A stretch of DNA of 64,000 nucleotides from Aidingimonas lacisalsi. Its GTDB lineage: Bacteria; Pseudomonadota; Gammaproteobacteria; Pseudomonadales; Halomonadaceae. This document shows, piece after piece, positions 28,064 through 35,867 of this stretch. Made by a program: the position numbers and the translations under genes. Under the pieces are notes generated by a model. The model had not been told where the DNA came from. It did not search any database and was given only the letters and a program-made list of their open reading frames with translations. Numbering within the stretch: the stretch's first letter is position 1; the number at the start of each line of letters is the position of its first letter. Location of the stretch: contig NZ_VRYH01000001.1 of the NCBI RefSeq assembly GCF_008079445.1, positions 186,001-250,000 on the forward strand. The letters are read 5' to 3'.

Positions 28064-29557
28064 ATGATCGACACTGTCATGCAGCGCCTCGGCGTGGCCG
28101 AGTCCCTATACCGGGACGGCGACTATCCCGTGACCTCCCCCTCCGATGGGGCCGAGATCGGTCGGGTCCGGCTGGAGGACGGAAAGGCGGTAGACGCTCG
28201 CATTGCCCGCGCCCGGCAGGCGTTCGAGCAGTGGAGCCGGGTCCCCGCCCCCCGACGCGGTGAGTTGGTGAGGCTGTTCGGCGAGCAACTGCGTCGCCAC
28301 AAGGAGGATCTCGGCACGCTGGTCACCCTGGAGTGCGGCAAGATCTACCAGGAAGGTCTTGGCGAAGTGCAGGAAATGATCGATATCTGCGATCTCGCCG
28401 TTGGTCAGTCGCGTCAGCTCTATGGCCTGACCATCGCCTCGGAGCGGCCAGGCCACCACATGCGTGAAAGCTGGCATCCGCTGGGGCCGATCGGCCTGAT
28501 TACCGCCTTCAACTTCCCGGTGGCGCCCTGGGCCTGGAATGCCGCTCTGGCCCTGGTATGTGGCAATAGCCTGCTGTGGAAACCCTCCGAGAAGACCCCA
28601 TTGACCGCTCTGGCCTGCCAGGCCCTGCTCGAGCGTGCCATGGCCGAGTTCGGCGACGAGGCCCCACAGGATCTCAGCCAGGTCATCATCGGTGATCGCG
28701 AGGCCGGCGAGCGCCTGACCGATGATCCCAGCGTGCCACTGATCAGTGCCACCGGCAGCACGCGAATGGGGCGCGAAGTCGCACCGCGCGTCGCCGCCCG
28801 TTTCGGCCGCAGCATCCTGGAACTCGGCGGCAACAACGGCATGATCCTAGCCCCCAGTGCCGATCTGGACATGGCCGTGCGCGCCATTCTGTTCTCCGCC
28901 GTCGGTACCGCCGGCCAGCGCTGCACCACGCTGCGCCGCCTGATCGTCCATGAATCCATCCGCGATAATGTCCTCGAACGGCTGAAGAAAGCCTATACGG
29001 GCATCAGCATCGGCGATCCGATGGAAGGCAACCTGGTCGGTCCGCTGATCGATTCCCAGGCCTATGACCAGATGCAATCCGTGCTGGACAGGGCTCGCCG
29101 GCAAGGCGCCACGGTATTCGGTGGAGAGCGCCAGCTGGCTGACGCTTACCCCAATGCCTATTACGTCAGCCCTGCCATCGTCGAGGTCGAACATCAGGAC
29201 GAACTGGTCAAGAACGAAACCTTTGCTCCGATCCTCTACGTCATGAGCTACCGCGACTTCGATGAAGCAATGATATTGCACAACGATGTGCCACAGGGGT
29301 TGTCGTCGTGCATTTTCACCAGCGACGTGCGAGAGGCCGAAACCTTCGTCTCCGATCAGGGCAGCGACTGTGGTATCGCCAACGTCAACATCGGTCCCAG
29401 CGGCGCCGAGATCGGTGGAGCCTTCGGCGGCGAAAAGGAGACCGGCGGCGGTCGTGAATCCGGATCGGATATCTGGAAGAGCTACATGCGCCGACAAACC
29501 AACACCGTCAATTACTCCCGCGAACTGCCGCTGGCACAAGGCATCAAGTTCGACTGA
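28064..29557 (+). CDS. amaB: Aminoadipate-semialdehyde / piperideine-6-carboxylate dehydrogenase (AmaB, ALDH7 family)
   Basis: 497-residue NAD(P)-dependent aldehyde dehydrogenase of the antiquitin (ALDH7A1) type. Features are the FNFPVAPWAWN oxyanion Asn region (about 149-159), general base Glu near 253 in ILELGGNN and catalytic Cys near 287 in GTAGQRCTT. It would oxidise 2-aminoadipate 6-semialdehyde to 2-aminoadipate. AGGAGGA lies 4 nt before the ATG at 28064. An in-frame ATG 13 codons earlier has no site. First gene of the run that includes the symporter and amaA. Confidence 0.87.
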   Translation: MIDTVMQRLGVAESLYRDGDYPVTSPSDGAEIGRVRLEDGKAVDARIARARQAFEQWSRVPAPRRGELVRLFGEQLRRHKEDLGTLVTLECGKIYQEGLGEVQEMIDICDLAVGQSRQLYGLTIASERPGHHMRESWHPLGPIGLITAFNFPVAPWAWNAALALVCGNSLLWKPSEKTPLTALACQALLERAMAEFGDEAPQDLSQVIIGDREAGERLTDDPSVPLISATGSTRMGREVAPRVAARFGRSILELGGNNGMILAPSADLDMAVRAILFSAVGTAGQRCTTLRRLIVHESIRDNVLERLKKAYTGISIGDPMEGNLVGPLIDSQAYDQMQSVLDRARRQGATVFGGERQLADAYPNAYYVSPAIVEVEHQDELVKNETFAPILYVMSYRDFDEAMILHNDVPQGLSSCIFTSDVREAETFVSDQGSDCGIANVNIGPSGAEIGGAFGGEKETGGGRESGSDIWKSYMRRQTNTVNYSRELPLAQGIKFD

Positions 29558-29567
29558 TCACGACCAT

Positions 29568-29593
29568 CGCCATGTCGGTCTCGAGACATGGCG
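29568..29593 (+). terminator. Intercistronic hairpin between amaB and the NSS symporter
   Basis: CGCCATGTC and GACATGGCG form a perfect 9-bp stem with an 8-nt loop, 10 nt after the amaB stop. No T-run follows, so partial attenuation or mRNA processing is more likely than full termination. Confidence 0.5.
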
Positions 29594-29634
29594 GTAAGTG
29601 GGCAGGCATTCCAACAACGGTTTTGGAGTCAACG

Positions 29635-31086
29635 ATGACAACAACAATCTCGAGAGAACAATGGGGTAGCCGTTTCGGCTACCTGATGGCCGTGGTCGGT
29701 GCCATGGTCGGTGCCGGCAATATCTGGCGCATGCCCTATGTCACGGGTGAAAACGGGGGCGGGGCGTTCCTGATCGCCTATTTCCTGCTGCTCTACCTGA
29801 TCGCCGTGCCCGGTCTGATGGGCGAGACCAGTCTCGGCCGCCATACCCGACAAGGTCTGATCGGCACCTTCCGCAAGCTCTACGGCAACAATCGCTTCGT
29901 CGGTCTGGGGCTGGTGATCCTGATCTTCAATATCGTGCTGATGTCGTACTATTCATCGATCGTCGGCTGGTCAATCTACTATGCCTTTCATGCCCTGATC
30001 GGTACGTTCACGCAAACCGAGTTCGACACGGCCGTACTCTGGCAGAACTTCAGTGGCAACACCGCCTTGAACGTCGGCATGCACAGCATCGCCATGCTGA
30101 TGGTCACCGGTATCCTACTGCTTGGAATCAAGGGCGGCATTGAACGTCTGGCCAAATGGATGATGCCGATCCTGACGATCGCCCTGATCGCCATCGCCAT
30201 CCGGGGGCTGACCTTGCCGGGCGCCATGGCCGGCCTGGAGTTCAGTTTCTCGCCCAATTGGGAATACCTCGCACGGGGCGAGACCTGGCTGGCGGCATTG
30301 GGGCAAGCCCTGTTCTCCACCGGCCTCGGCTGGGGCATTGCCCTGACCTACGGCAGTTACCTGGGACGCAACGACGATATTCCCCTCGGTGGCGGCATCT
30401 TCACGGCCATCGGCAATACCAGTTTCGGGCTACTGGCCATCTTCGCCGTTTTCCCCATCGTTTTCGCCTTCGGCATCTCGCCGACCTCGGGCGCCGAACT
30501 GGCCTTCGTGGCCCTGGCCAGTGCCTTCGGCAGCATGACAGGCGGTTATCTCTGGGCGCTTTTGTTCTTCATGGGCTTCTTCTTCGCCAACCTGACCACC
30601 GCCATTGCCATTACGGAGGTCGGTGTCACGACGTATCGGGAAGAGAAGTCCACCGGACGCAGCAAAGCCGTGCTGACCATCTGCGGAATCATCTGGTTGC
30701 TCGGCATTCCCAGCGCCATGAATGCCGATATCCTTGGCTATCTGGACTTCGTCGTCGGCAACTGGGGACTGCCTCTGGCCACCTTCATCATCATGATCGC
30801 CATCGGCTGGAAATTCGATGCCAGCCGCCTGCGGGTGCTGAGTCTCAACCGGGGGGCCGATCTCTACGTACCCAAGCTGTGGGAGCCCATCGTTCGCTTC
30901 CAGATTCCCGCCATCATGCTGGGAATCATGGCTTATTTCCTCTACAGCAATCTTAGCCAGACCCCCTGGAAAACCGTCAGTGGCCTTGCATTGCTGACGC
31001 TGTTGATTCCGCTTTGCATGTGGATCATGAGCCGTCGTCGCGACACATCCTATGTCACTACGCCCGCCGGAGGTCAGCCCTCATGA
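29635..31086 (+). CDS. Sodium-dependent symporter of the NSS/SNF family
   Basis: 483-residue neurotransmitter:sodium symporter. The family start is clear: SRFGYLMAVVGAMVGAGNIW (TM1, with the unwound GAGNIWRMPY ligand region), then about 11-12 TM segments including GIALTYGSYLGRNDD. GGAG precedes the ATG at 29635; an in-frame start 21 codons earlier overlaps the hairpin. It overlaps the next small gene by 4 nt. Position between amaB and amaA suggests uptake of lysine, pipecolate or a related amino acid; substrate unproven. Confidence 0.86.
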   Translation: MTTTISREQWGSRFGYLMAVVGAMVGAGNIWRMPYVTGENGGGAFLIAYFLLLYLIAVPGLMGETSLGRHTRQGLIGTFRKLYGNNRFVGLGLVILIFNIVLMSYYSSIVGWSIYYAFHALIGTFTQTEFDTAVLWQNFSGNTALNVGMHSIAMLMVTGILLLGIKGGIERLAKWMMPILTIALIAIAIRGLTLPGAMAGLEFSFSPNWEYLARGETWLAALGQALFSTGLGWGIALTYGSYLGRNDDIPLGGGIFTAIGNTSFGLLAIFAVFPIVFAFGISPTSGAELAFVALASAFGSMTGGYLWALLFFMGFFFANLTTAIAITEVGVTTYREEKSTGRSKAVLTICGIIWLLGIPSAMNADILGYLDFVVGNWGLPLATFIIMIAIGWKFDASRLRVLSLNRGADLYVPKLWEPIVRFQIPAIMLGIMAYFLYSNLSQTPWKTVSGLALLTLLIPLCMWIMSRRRDTSYVTTPAGGQPS

Positions 31087-31385
31087 GCCTTTCCGCCATC
31101 ATCGTCATGACCGCATCCATCATCGCCCTGTGGGGTGTCGCCACCGTCGCCTTGAGTTATTCATTGCGACAAGAGGAGCGCAAACTGGCACTGATCCAGT
31201 CTCAGGGTGACTTTGAACCGCTGTCCCCACGGGCACAACGCGACCTGGAAACGTGGCTTGCCCGTCATCCGGAGGAAGAACCGGCCAGAGAAGTGCGGGA
31301 ACTGCTCGAGCTTCAGCAACAAGCCATGCAGCATAACCCACAACGTTTCTATGACTGGTCGACTATCGACGAGGCTCGTCAATAA
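31083..31385 (+). CDS. Small NSS-associated membrane protein (MetS-like) with a cytoplasmic tail
   Basis: 100 residues. One TM segment at residues about 4-27 (SAIIVMTASIIALWGVATVA) resembles the small MetS-type subunits that accompany some bacterial NSS transporters, which are usually only 30-60 residues. Here a charged tail of about 70 residues follows, with EEERKLALIQ-like and AREVRELLELQQQ helices. The start is in the ATGA overlap with the symporter stop, so the two are translationally coupled. I infer a transporter subunit or regulator. The tail is unlike anything I can name. Confidence 0.7.
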   Translation: MSLSAIIVMTASIIALWGVATVALSYSLRQEERKLALIQSQGDFEPLSPRAQRDLETWLARHPEEEPAREVRELLELQQQAMQHNPQRFYDWSTIDEARQ

Positions 31386-31442
31386 CGACAAGACCCATCG
31401 ACCAATGTGCGATCAGTATCAACCAGTCTAGCGGGAGGCATC

Positions 31443-32723
31443 ATGCAGGAACGCTGCCTATGGTATGCCACGTCGCCCGAGCCACCCTTGAGCCTCGAGG
31501 CCCTGGAAGGCGATCACCGTGCCGATGTTGCCGTCATTGGTGGCGGCATCACAGGGCTGAGCACCGCGCTTCATCTTGCCGAAGCCGGTATCAGCGTCTC
31601 CCTCATCGAGGCGGGGGACATCCCCAATGGTGGATCCGGACGCAATGTCGGCCTCGTCAACGCCGGGCTGTGGATCCCCCCGGACGACATCGCAGAGACC
31701 CTGGGGGAGGTCGACGGCGAGCGCGTCAATGCGATACTCGGTGCTGCGCCTACCGAGGTATTTTCGCTTATCGAACGGCATCGCATCGATTGCCATGCCA
31801 CCCGTACCGGAACGCTACATCTGGCCCACAATGGCAAGGGGGAGCAGGAACTGGCACGACGCGCGGCACAGTTTCAGCACCGAGGCACCCCGGTGGAGTT
31901 ACTCGAAGGCGAGTCATGCTGGCGTCGTCTTGGCTCGCAACGAATCAACAGGGCCCTCCTCGACCATCGGGCCGGCACGCTGAATCCTGCGGCCTATACC
32001 CGTGGGTTGGCACGGGCGGCTCACACCCATGGTGCACGACTCTATACCCACAGTGCCGCCACGGGGATGGAACGCGCAGGTGATGGCTGGCGCGTTACCA
32101 CGGATCGCGGCAGTATCGCGGCGTCGCGGCTGGTACTGGCCACGAACGCCTATACCGAGGACCAGTGGAACCACGTACGCCACCACTTCTTTGCCGGCCA
32201 TTTCTACCAGGTGGCTTCCGAACCACTTTCCGACACCCAGGCTGAAGACATCCTTCCCGATCGTCAGGGAGCCTGGGATACGCGTATGGTCTTGAGCAGC
32301 ATTCGCCGTGATGCCGACGGCCGATTGATACTGGGAAGCCTGGGCAAAGGGGATAGCAAACCCGCCTCATTCCTGCGCTGCTGGGCCGATCGCATACAGC
32401 AGTATTATTTTCCCCAACTCGACACCGTCAACTGGGAATGCGCCTGGACCGGGCGAATCGCTTTCACGCCCGATCATACCCTGCGGCTGTTCGAACCGGC
32501 GCCAGGTATCCTGGCGGTCACCGGATACAATGGCCGCGGCATTACCACCGGCACCGTCGTCGGTAGAGGGTTCGCTCACTATCTCATGCACGATGACGAC
32601 AGTTTGCTGCCACTACCGATACGTCCGGCAACACCGATCAAGGCGGCCTCGCTATGGCGCTCCGCCTACGAAAGTGGATTCACGCTGTACCATGCAGGCC
32701 AGTGTCTGAGGCTAATTGCATGA
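31443..32723 (+). CDS. amaA: FAD-dependent amino-acid oxidase, probable L-pipecolate oxidase (AmaA-like)
   Basis: 426-residue DAO-family flavoprotein. The ADVAVIGGGITGLSTALHLA dinucleotide-binding motif (about residues 29-48) is followed by GGSGRNVGLVNAG and, near the C-terminus, TGYNGRGITTGTVVGR. GGGAGG lies 5 nt before the ATG at 31443. Size and context match P. putida AmaA, which oxidises L-pipecolate to piperideine-6-carboxylate, the AmaB substrate. An alternative is a related gamma-glutamylputrescine or other amine oxidase; the neighbouring amaB-like gene favours AmaA. Confidence 0.78.
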   Translation: MQERCLWYATSPEPPLSLEALEGDHRADVAVIGGGITGLSTALHLAEAGISVSLIEAGDIPNGGSGRNVGLVNAGLWIPPDDIAETLGEVDGERVNAILGAAPTEVFSLIERHRIDCHATRTGTLHLAHNGKGEQELARRAAQFQHRGTPVELLEGESCWRRLGSQRINRALLDHRAGTLNPAAYTRGLARAAHTHGARLYTHSAATGMERAGDGWRVTTDRGSIAASRLVLATNAYTEDQWNHVRHHFFAGHFYQVASEPLSDTQAEDILPDRQGAWDTRMVLSSIRRDADGRLILGSLGKGDSKPASFLRCWADRIQQYYFPQLDTVNWECAWTGRIAFTPDHTLRLFEPAPGILAVTGYNGRGITTGTVVGRGFAHYLMHDDDSLLPLPIRPATPIKAASLWRSAYESGFTLYHAGQCLRLIA

Positions 32724-32769
32724 GATCACTCTTGGGTCGTCCCCGTCAGCGTCGAACGCCGCCACCGGC

Positions 32770-33321
32770 TTACACGGGACGAGGGTCATCGGCGATACGG
32801 GCTTCCAGGGTTTCCGCCAGCGTGAAGACGTGAACATCCTCGACACCCATGGCGCGTAGCGCATCGGCGAGATTCAGCAGGTAGTCGCTGTTGGGGCCGC
32901 TCGGGCCATGGGAATCCGCAATGTGGCGGGCCATGGCATCGTACGATGCCGCGCCCAGGAAGGCGGGGTTGGCGTCGGTGGCGATATAGACCAGGCCCTC
33001 GGCCTGCTCACCATCCGTAAAGTGCAACGGCGTAACCTCGCGGAGATAGCCGTTCTTTTCGCGCACATCCAGCGGACCCAGCGTCTCGGCCGAGATACGG
33101 TATGCCATGCCATGGCAGACGGCACCGGGCTCGCGTATCAGGGTAACGACACGCCCCGGTGACTCGGGCGTACCGCGATGATCATGAGAGCCTTGCCAGA
33201 AACGACGCGTCCAGCCATGGATATATGCCGGCCGCCGCTCGTGGTAAGGGAAATCCGCTTTCCAGATCAGTGACCCATAGCCGAATACCCAGACATCGTT
33301 TTCATTTGCGACGTCGTGCAT
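32770..33321 (-). CDS. chaC: Glutathione-specific gamma-glutamylcyclotransferase (ChaC)
   Basis: 183 residues with the ChaC signatures VWVFGYGSLIWKADFP at the N-terminus, GWTRRFWQGS, and the catalytic Glu region VREKNGYLREV. It splits glutathione into 5-oxoproline and Cys-Gly in the cytoplasm. It stands alone, convergent with amaA. Its product 5-oxoproline is the substrate of the PxpA-type enzyme 16 kb away. The ribosome site before the ATG is weak. Confidence 0.87.
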   Translation of the reverse strand: MHDVANENDVWVFGYGSLIWKADFPYHERRPAYIHGWTRRFWQGSHDHRGTPESPGRVVTLIREPGAVCHGMAYRISAETLGPLDVREKNGYLREVTPLHFTDGEQAEGLVYIATDANPAFLGAASYDAMARHIADSHGPSGPNSDYLLNLADALRAMGVEDVHVFTLAETLEARIADDPRPV

Positions 33322-33412
33322 TGCGTGACTGCTCTATTACTGGGGCATCTGTGATAATCAATCACGCAATATGCCAGAAAACGACGGTGGGCGGAAAGCG
33401 CAACACGCCGTC

Positions 33413-34234
33413 TCACTGCATCAGCATGCCGCCGGCATCGTCATCGAGTGAAACGCCTTCGACGCCGATATCCGCTTCAAGCGCCAGCAGATAATGACGC
33501 AGGGCGCGCCGGGTCGCTTGCTCGCGAAGTGTATGACGCACATGAACGGCCACCGTTTCATAGGTCGGCAATTCTCCCTCGATGCGTTCATCGATACTGA
33601 CGACATGCCAGCCATAGCGTGATGCCAGCGGGCGACCGTGCAATCCTGTCGGCAAGTGCTGCAAGGCACGATCCAGTTCACCGACCGTCTGCCCCGGTAC
33701 CAGCCAGCCAAGTTCACCCCCCTCGTCTTTCGAGGGGCAGGCCGAATAACGCTGGGCCAGTTCGGTAAATCGTGCGGGTGCCTCGTGCAGCGACTGGATC
33801 AACGCTTCACCCTGCCGGTAGCCGGCATCCCGCGCCTCGGCATCATCCGGCGCCGCCGCCAGCAGGATATGGCGGACGCGCAGTTGCGTGGGCTCGCTGA
33901 AGCGCTCGGGATGCGAGCGATAGAATCGGTGGCAATCCGCTTCGGAGGGCTCGGGAACGTCCAGCTCCCGGTCCAGTAGGGCGGCGATCGCCGTGTCTTC
34001 GTCATCGATACGCTCATCGGGCAAGTCAGTCCCTCTCAGGGCCTCGATGCGCTGGCGCAGCAGCTCGCGAACCACCAGGGCGCGCGCCGCCTTGAGCTGG
34101 GCACTGCCGGCGGAATCCGCCGGGTGATACTGCATCTCACGAGCGATGGCGTCCTCCCCGATGGTGGCCTCGCCGACTCGGATGGGCGGTGGCGTGGCAC
34201 CACCAGGAATCTGTTCTATCTCGATCATTTGCAT
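33413..34234 (-). CDS. NifM-like parvulin peptidyl-prolyl isomerase of the nar cluster
   Basis: 273 residues. An N-terminal helical region (SurA/NifM-like, about 1-115) is followed by a PpiC rotamase domain (about 117-215) with RVRHILLAAAPDDAEARD, GGELGWLVPGQ and YGWHVVSIDERIEG. No signal peptide, so cytoplasmic. AAGGAG precedes the ATG. A PpiC-type isomerase directly after narI is also found in Pseudomonas aeruginosa (narK1K2GHJI-PA3871), so a role in NarGHI assembly or folding is likely. Confidence 0.83.
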   Translation of the reverse strand: MQMIEIEQIPGGATPPPIRVGEATIGEDAIAREMQYHPADSAGSAQLKAARALVVRELLRQRIEALRGTDLPDERIDDEDTAIAALLDRELDVPEPSEADCHRFYRSHPERFSEPTQLRVRHILLAAAPDDAEARDAGYRQGEALIQSLHEAPARFTELAQRYSACPSKDEGGELGWLVPGQTVGELDRALQHLPTGLHGRPLASRYGWHVVSIDERIEGELPTYETVAVHVRHTLREQATRRALRHYLLALEADIGVEGVSLDDDAGGMLMQ

Positions 34235-34300
34235 GATGATAGCTCCTTGGAGCGCATGCGCTGTTTCCTGAGGGCGCCGGGGACAGGACGGAGAGGGGGT

Positions 34301-34322
34301 CCGATGCCATGGATGGCATCGG
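34301..34322 (-). terminator. Hairpin between narI and the NifM-like isomerase gene
   Basis: CCGATGCCAT-GG-ATGGCATCGG is a perfect 22-nt palindrome in the 162-bp gap between narI and the downstream isomerase gene. It could attenuate read-through from narGHJI. No T-run is seen on either side. Confidence 0.5.
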
Positions 34323-34396
34323 TAGCGCCCATGGAAGGGTTTATAGCGCCCCCTCGTAGGCCTGTCGCCGGGAAAGCCCGAGTCCCTGCCACATTC

Positions 34397-35080
34397 TCAG
34401 CCCCGCTTGCGTACCAGTTGGTAGCGCCGGGTCACATACCCCAACGGGGCACTCCACACATGCACCAGACGCGTAAAGGGAAACAGCAGGATGATGGTCA
34501 ACCCCAGGAAGATATGGAGCTTGTAGATCCACGACACCTCGGTCATGTAATCCGCGGCTCCCCCACCGAAGAACACGATGGCCTGCGCCCAGGATGCCAG
34601 CGTCAGCATCATCTCACCGTCGAGATGCCCCAGGGAGAAGAACACCGTCACCAGCCCCAGCCCTGCCTGGAAGACCAGGATCGCCAGAATCAGGGTGTCC
34701 ATGAAGCCTGAGGAGGCCCGGACCCGCGGGTTGAACAGGCGGCGGTACAACAACATGGCACCTCCCACGACACACAACACGCCGGCAATACCACCGATGA
34801 CGATCGCCAGAATCTGCTTGGCACCCGGCGACAGGAAGGGGGCATAGACCCAATGGGGTGTCAGCATGCCGAACAAGTGGCCGAAGAAAATCACGATGAT
34901 ACCGATATGGAAGAGGTTGCTGGCCAGCCGCATGTGCTTCGAGGACAGCATCTGGCTGGAACCGGTTTTCCAGGTGTACTGGCCGTGATCGAAACGCAAC
35001 AGACTACCGACCAGAAAGACGGTGCCGGCCAGATAGGGGTAGTAACCATAGATCAGGTGTTGCAGATACTCGGCAAACAT
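34397..35080 (-). CDS. narI: Respiratory nitrate reductase gamma subunit (cytochrome b) NarI
   Basis: 227-residue inner-membrane di-heme cytochrome b with five TM segments; it passes electrons from quinol to NarH. Heme-ligand histidines are expected in NLFHIGIIVIFFGHLFG and near FTRLVHVWSAP. The start at 35080 (MFAEYLQHLIYGYYPY) has GGGAGAC 7 nt upstream and gives the normal NarI length; the frame is open 80 codons upstream inside narJ and is rejected. Confidence 0.93.
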   Translation of the reverse strand: MFAEYLQHLIYGYYPYLAGTVFLVGSLLRFDHGQYTWKTGSSQMLSSKHMRLASNLFHIGIIVIFFGHLFGMLTPHWVYAPFLSPGAKQILAIVIGGIAGVLCVVGGAMLLYRRLFNPRVRASSGFMDTLILAILVFQAGLGLVTVFFSLGHLDGEMMLTLASWAQAIVFFGGGAADYMTEVSWIYKLHIFLGLTIILLFPFTRLVHVWSAPLGYVTRRYQLVRKRG

Positions 35081-35093
35081 GTGGTGTCTCCCA

Positions 35094-35867
35094 TCAATGA
35101 GTGGCCGTGGACGATGCATCTTCGCCGGGAGGCATGATATGCACGGCCTGACTGGGTACGTCGCGCTTGCGCTCAGCCAGCCGCCGTCCCTCGGCGGACT
35201 GCAGGGCGCAATCCTGATCGGAGTCGGCGGAAAAGCGTACCGCTTCTTCTTCCCAGACAGCATCCAGCGCTTCAGGGGTATGGTCGGGAGTCTCCTCCTG
35301 CACCTCGGGGCGGTGGGCATCGATATCGCCCTCGGCGCCGATCAGTGCCAGCAACGCCACGATCATCCGGGCATAACCGGCATCCCGCTCTTCCAGGCGC
35401 GCGGCAAGCAACGCCAGGATATGACGGATCTCGCCCAGCCAGCGGCCGATCTCGTCCTCCGGGCGCGTCGACAAGTATTCCAGGAACAACGGCAGGTAAT
35501 CCGGCAACTCATGGGCGTCGAGTTCAAACCCGGCGGCGCTGTACTCGGCCATCAGATCGACCATCGCCTGGCCGCGGTCGCGGGATTCGCCGTGTACATG
35601 TTCGAAAAGCAGCAACGACGTGCTGCGACCGCGATCGAACAGCGCCACGTAGTCGGCCTGCCAGTCCAGCAGGTCCGCCGTGCCCAGCCGCCGGCACCAG
35701 TCGATGAGCGTGGTGCGCAATGGTGTCGTCCAGCGACGTTCCGTCCCGAGAATATCGATCATCTCGGGCACGGCTTCCTGCAACTCTGCGGTGGGATAAT
35801 CCAGCAATCGAGCCAGCACACGCAGGCTGAGCATGCCGGGAATGCTGGGGCGGTTCACGTCATCCAT
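35094..35867 (-). CDS. narJ: Nitrate reductase molybdenum cofactor assembly chaperone NarJ
   Basis: 257-residue TorD-fold chaperone that holds NarG for Mo-cofactor insertion. It contains SLRVLARLLDYPTAELQEAV, YVALFDRGRSTSLLLFEHVH and PDYLPLFLEYLS. The start at 35867 overlaps the end of narH by 8 nt. The C-terminal 45 residues form a polar, acidic tail of low complexity. The frame extends upstream inside narH without any NarJ similarity. Confidence 0.92.
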   Translation of the reverse strand: MDDVNRPSIPGMLSLRVLARLLDYPTAELQEAVPEMIDILGTERRWTTPLRTTLIDWCRRLGTADLLDWQADYVALFDRGRSTSLLLFEHVHGESRDRGQAMVDLMAEYSAAGFELDAHELPDYLPLFLEYLSTRPEDEIGRWLGEIRHILALLAARLEERDAGYARMIVALLALIGAEGDIDAHRPEVQEETPDHTPEALDAVWEEEAVRFSADSDQDCALQSAEGRRLAERKRDVPSQAVHIMPPGEDASSTATH

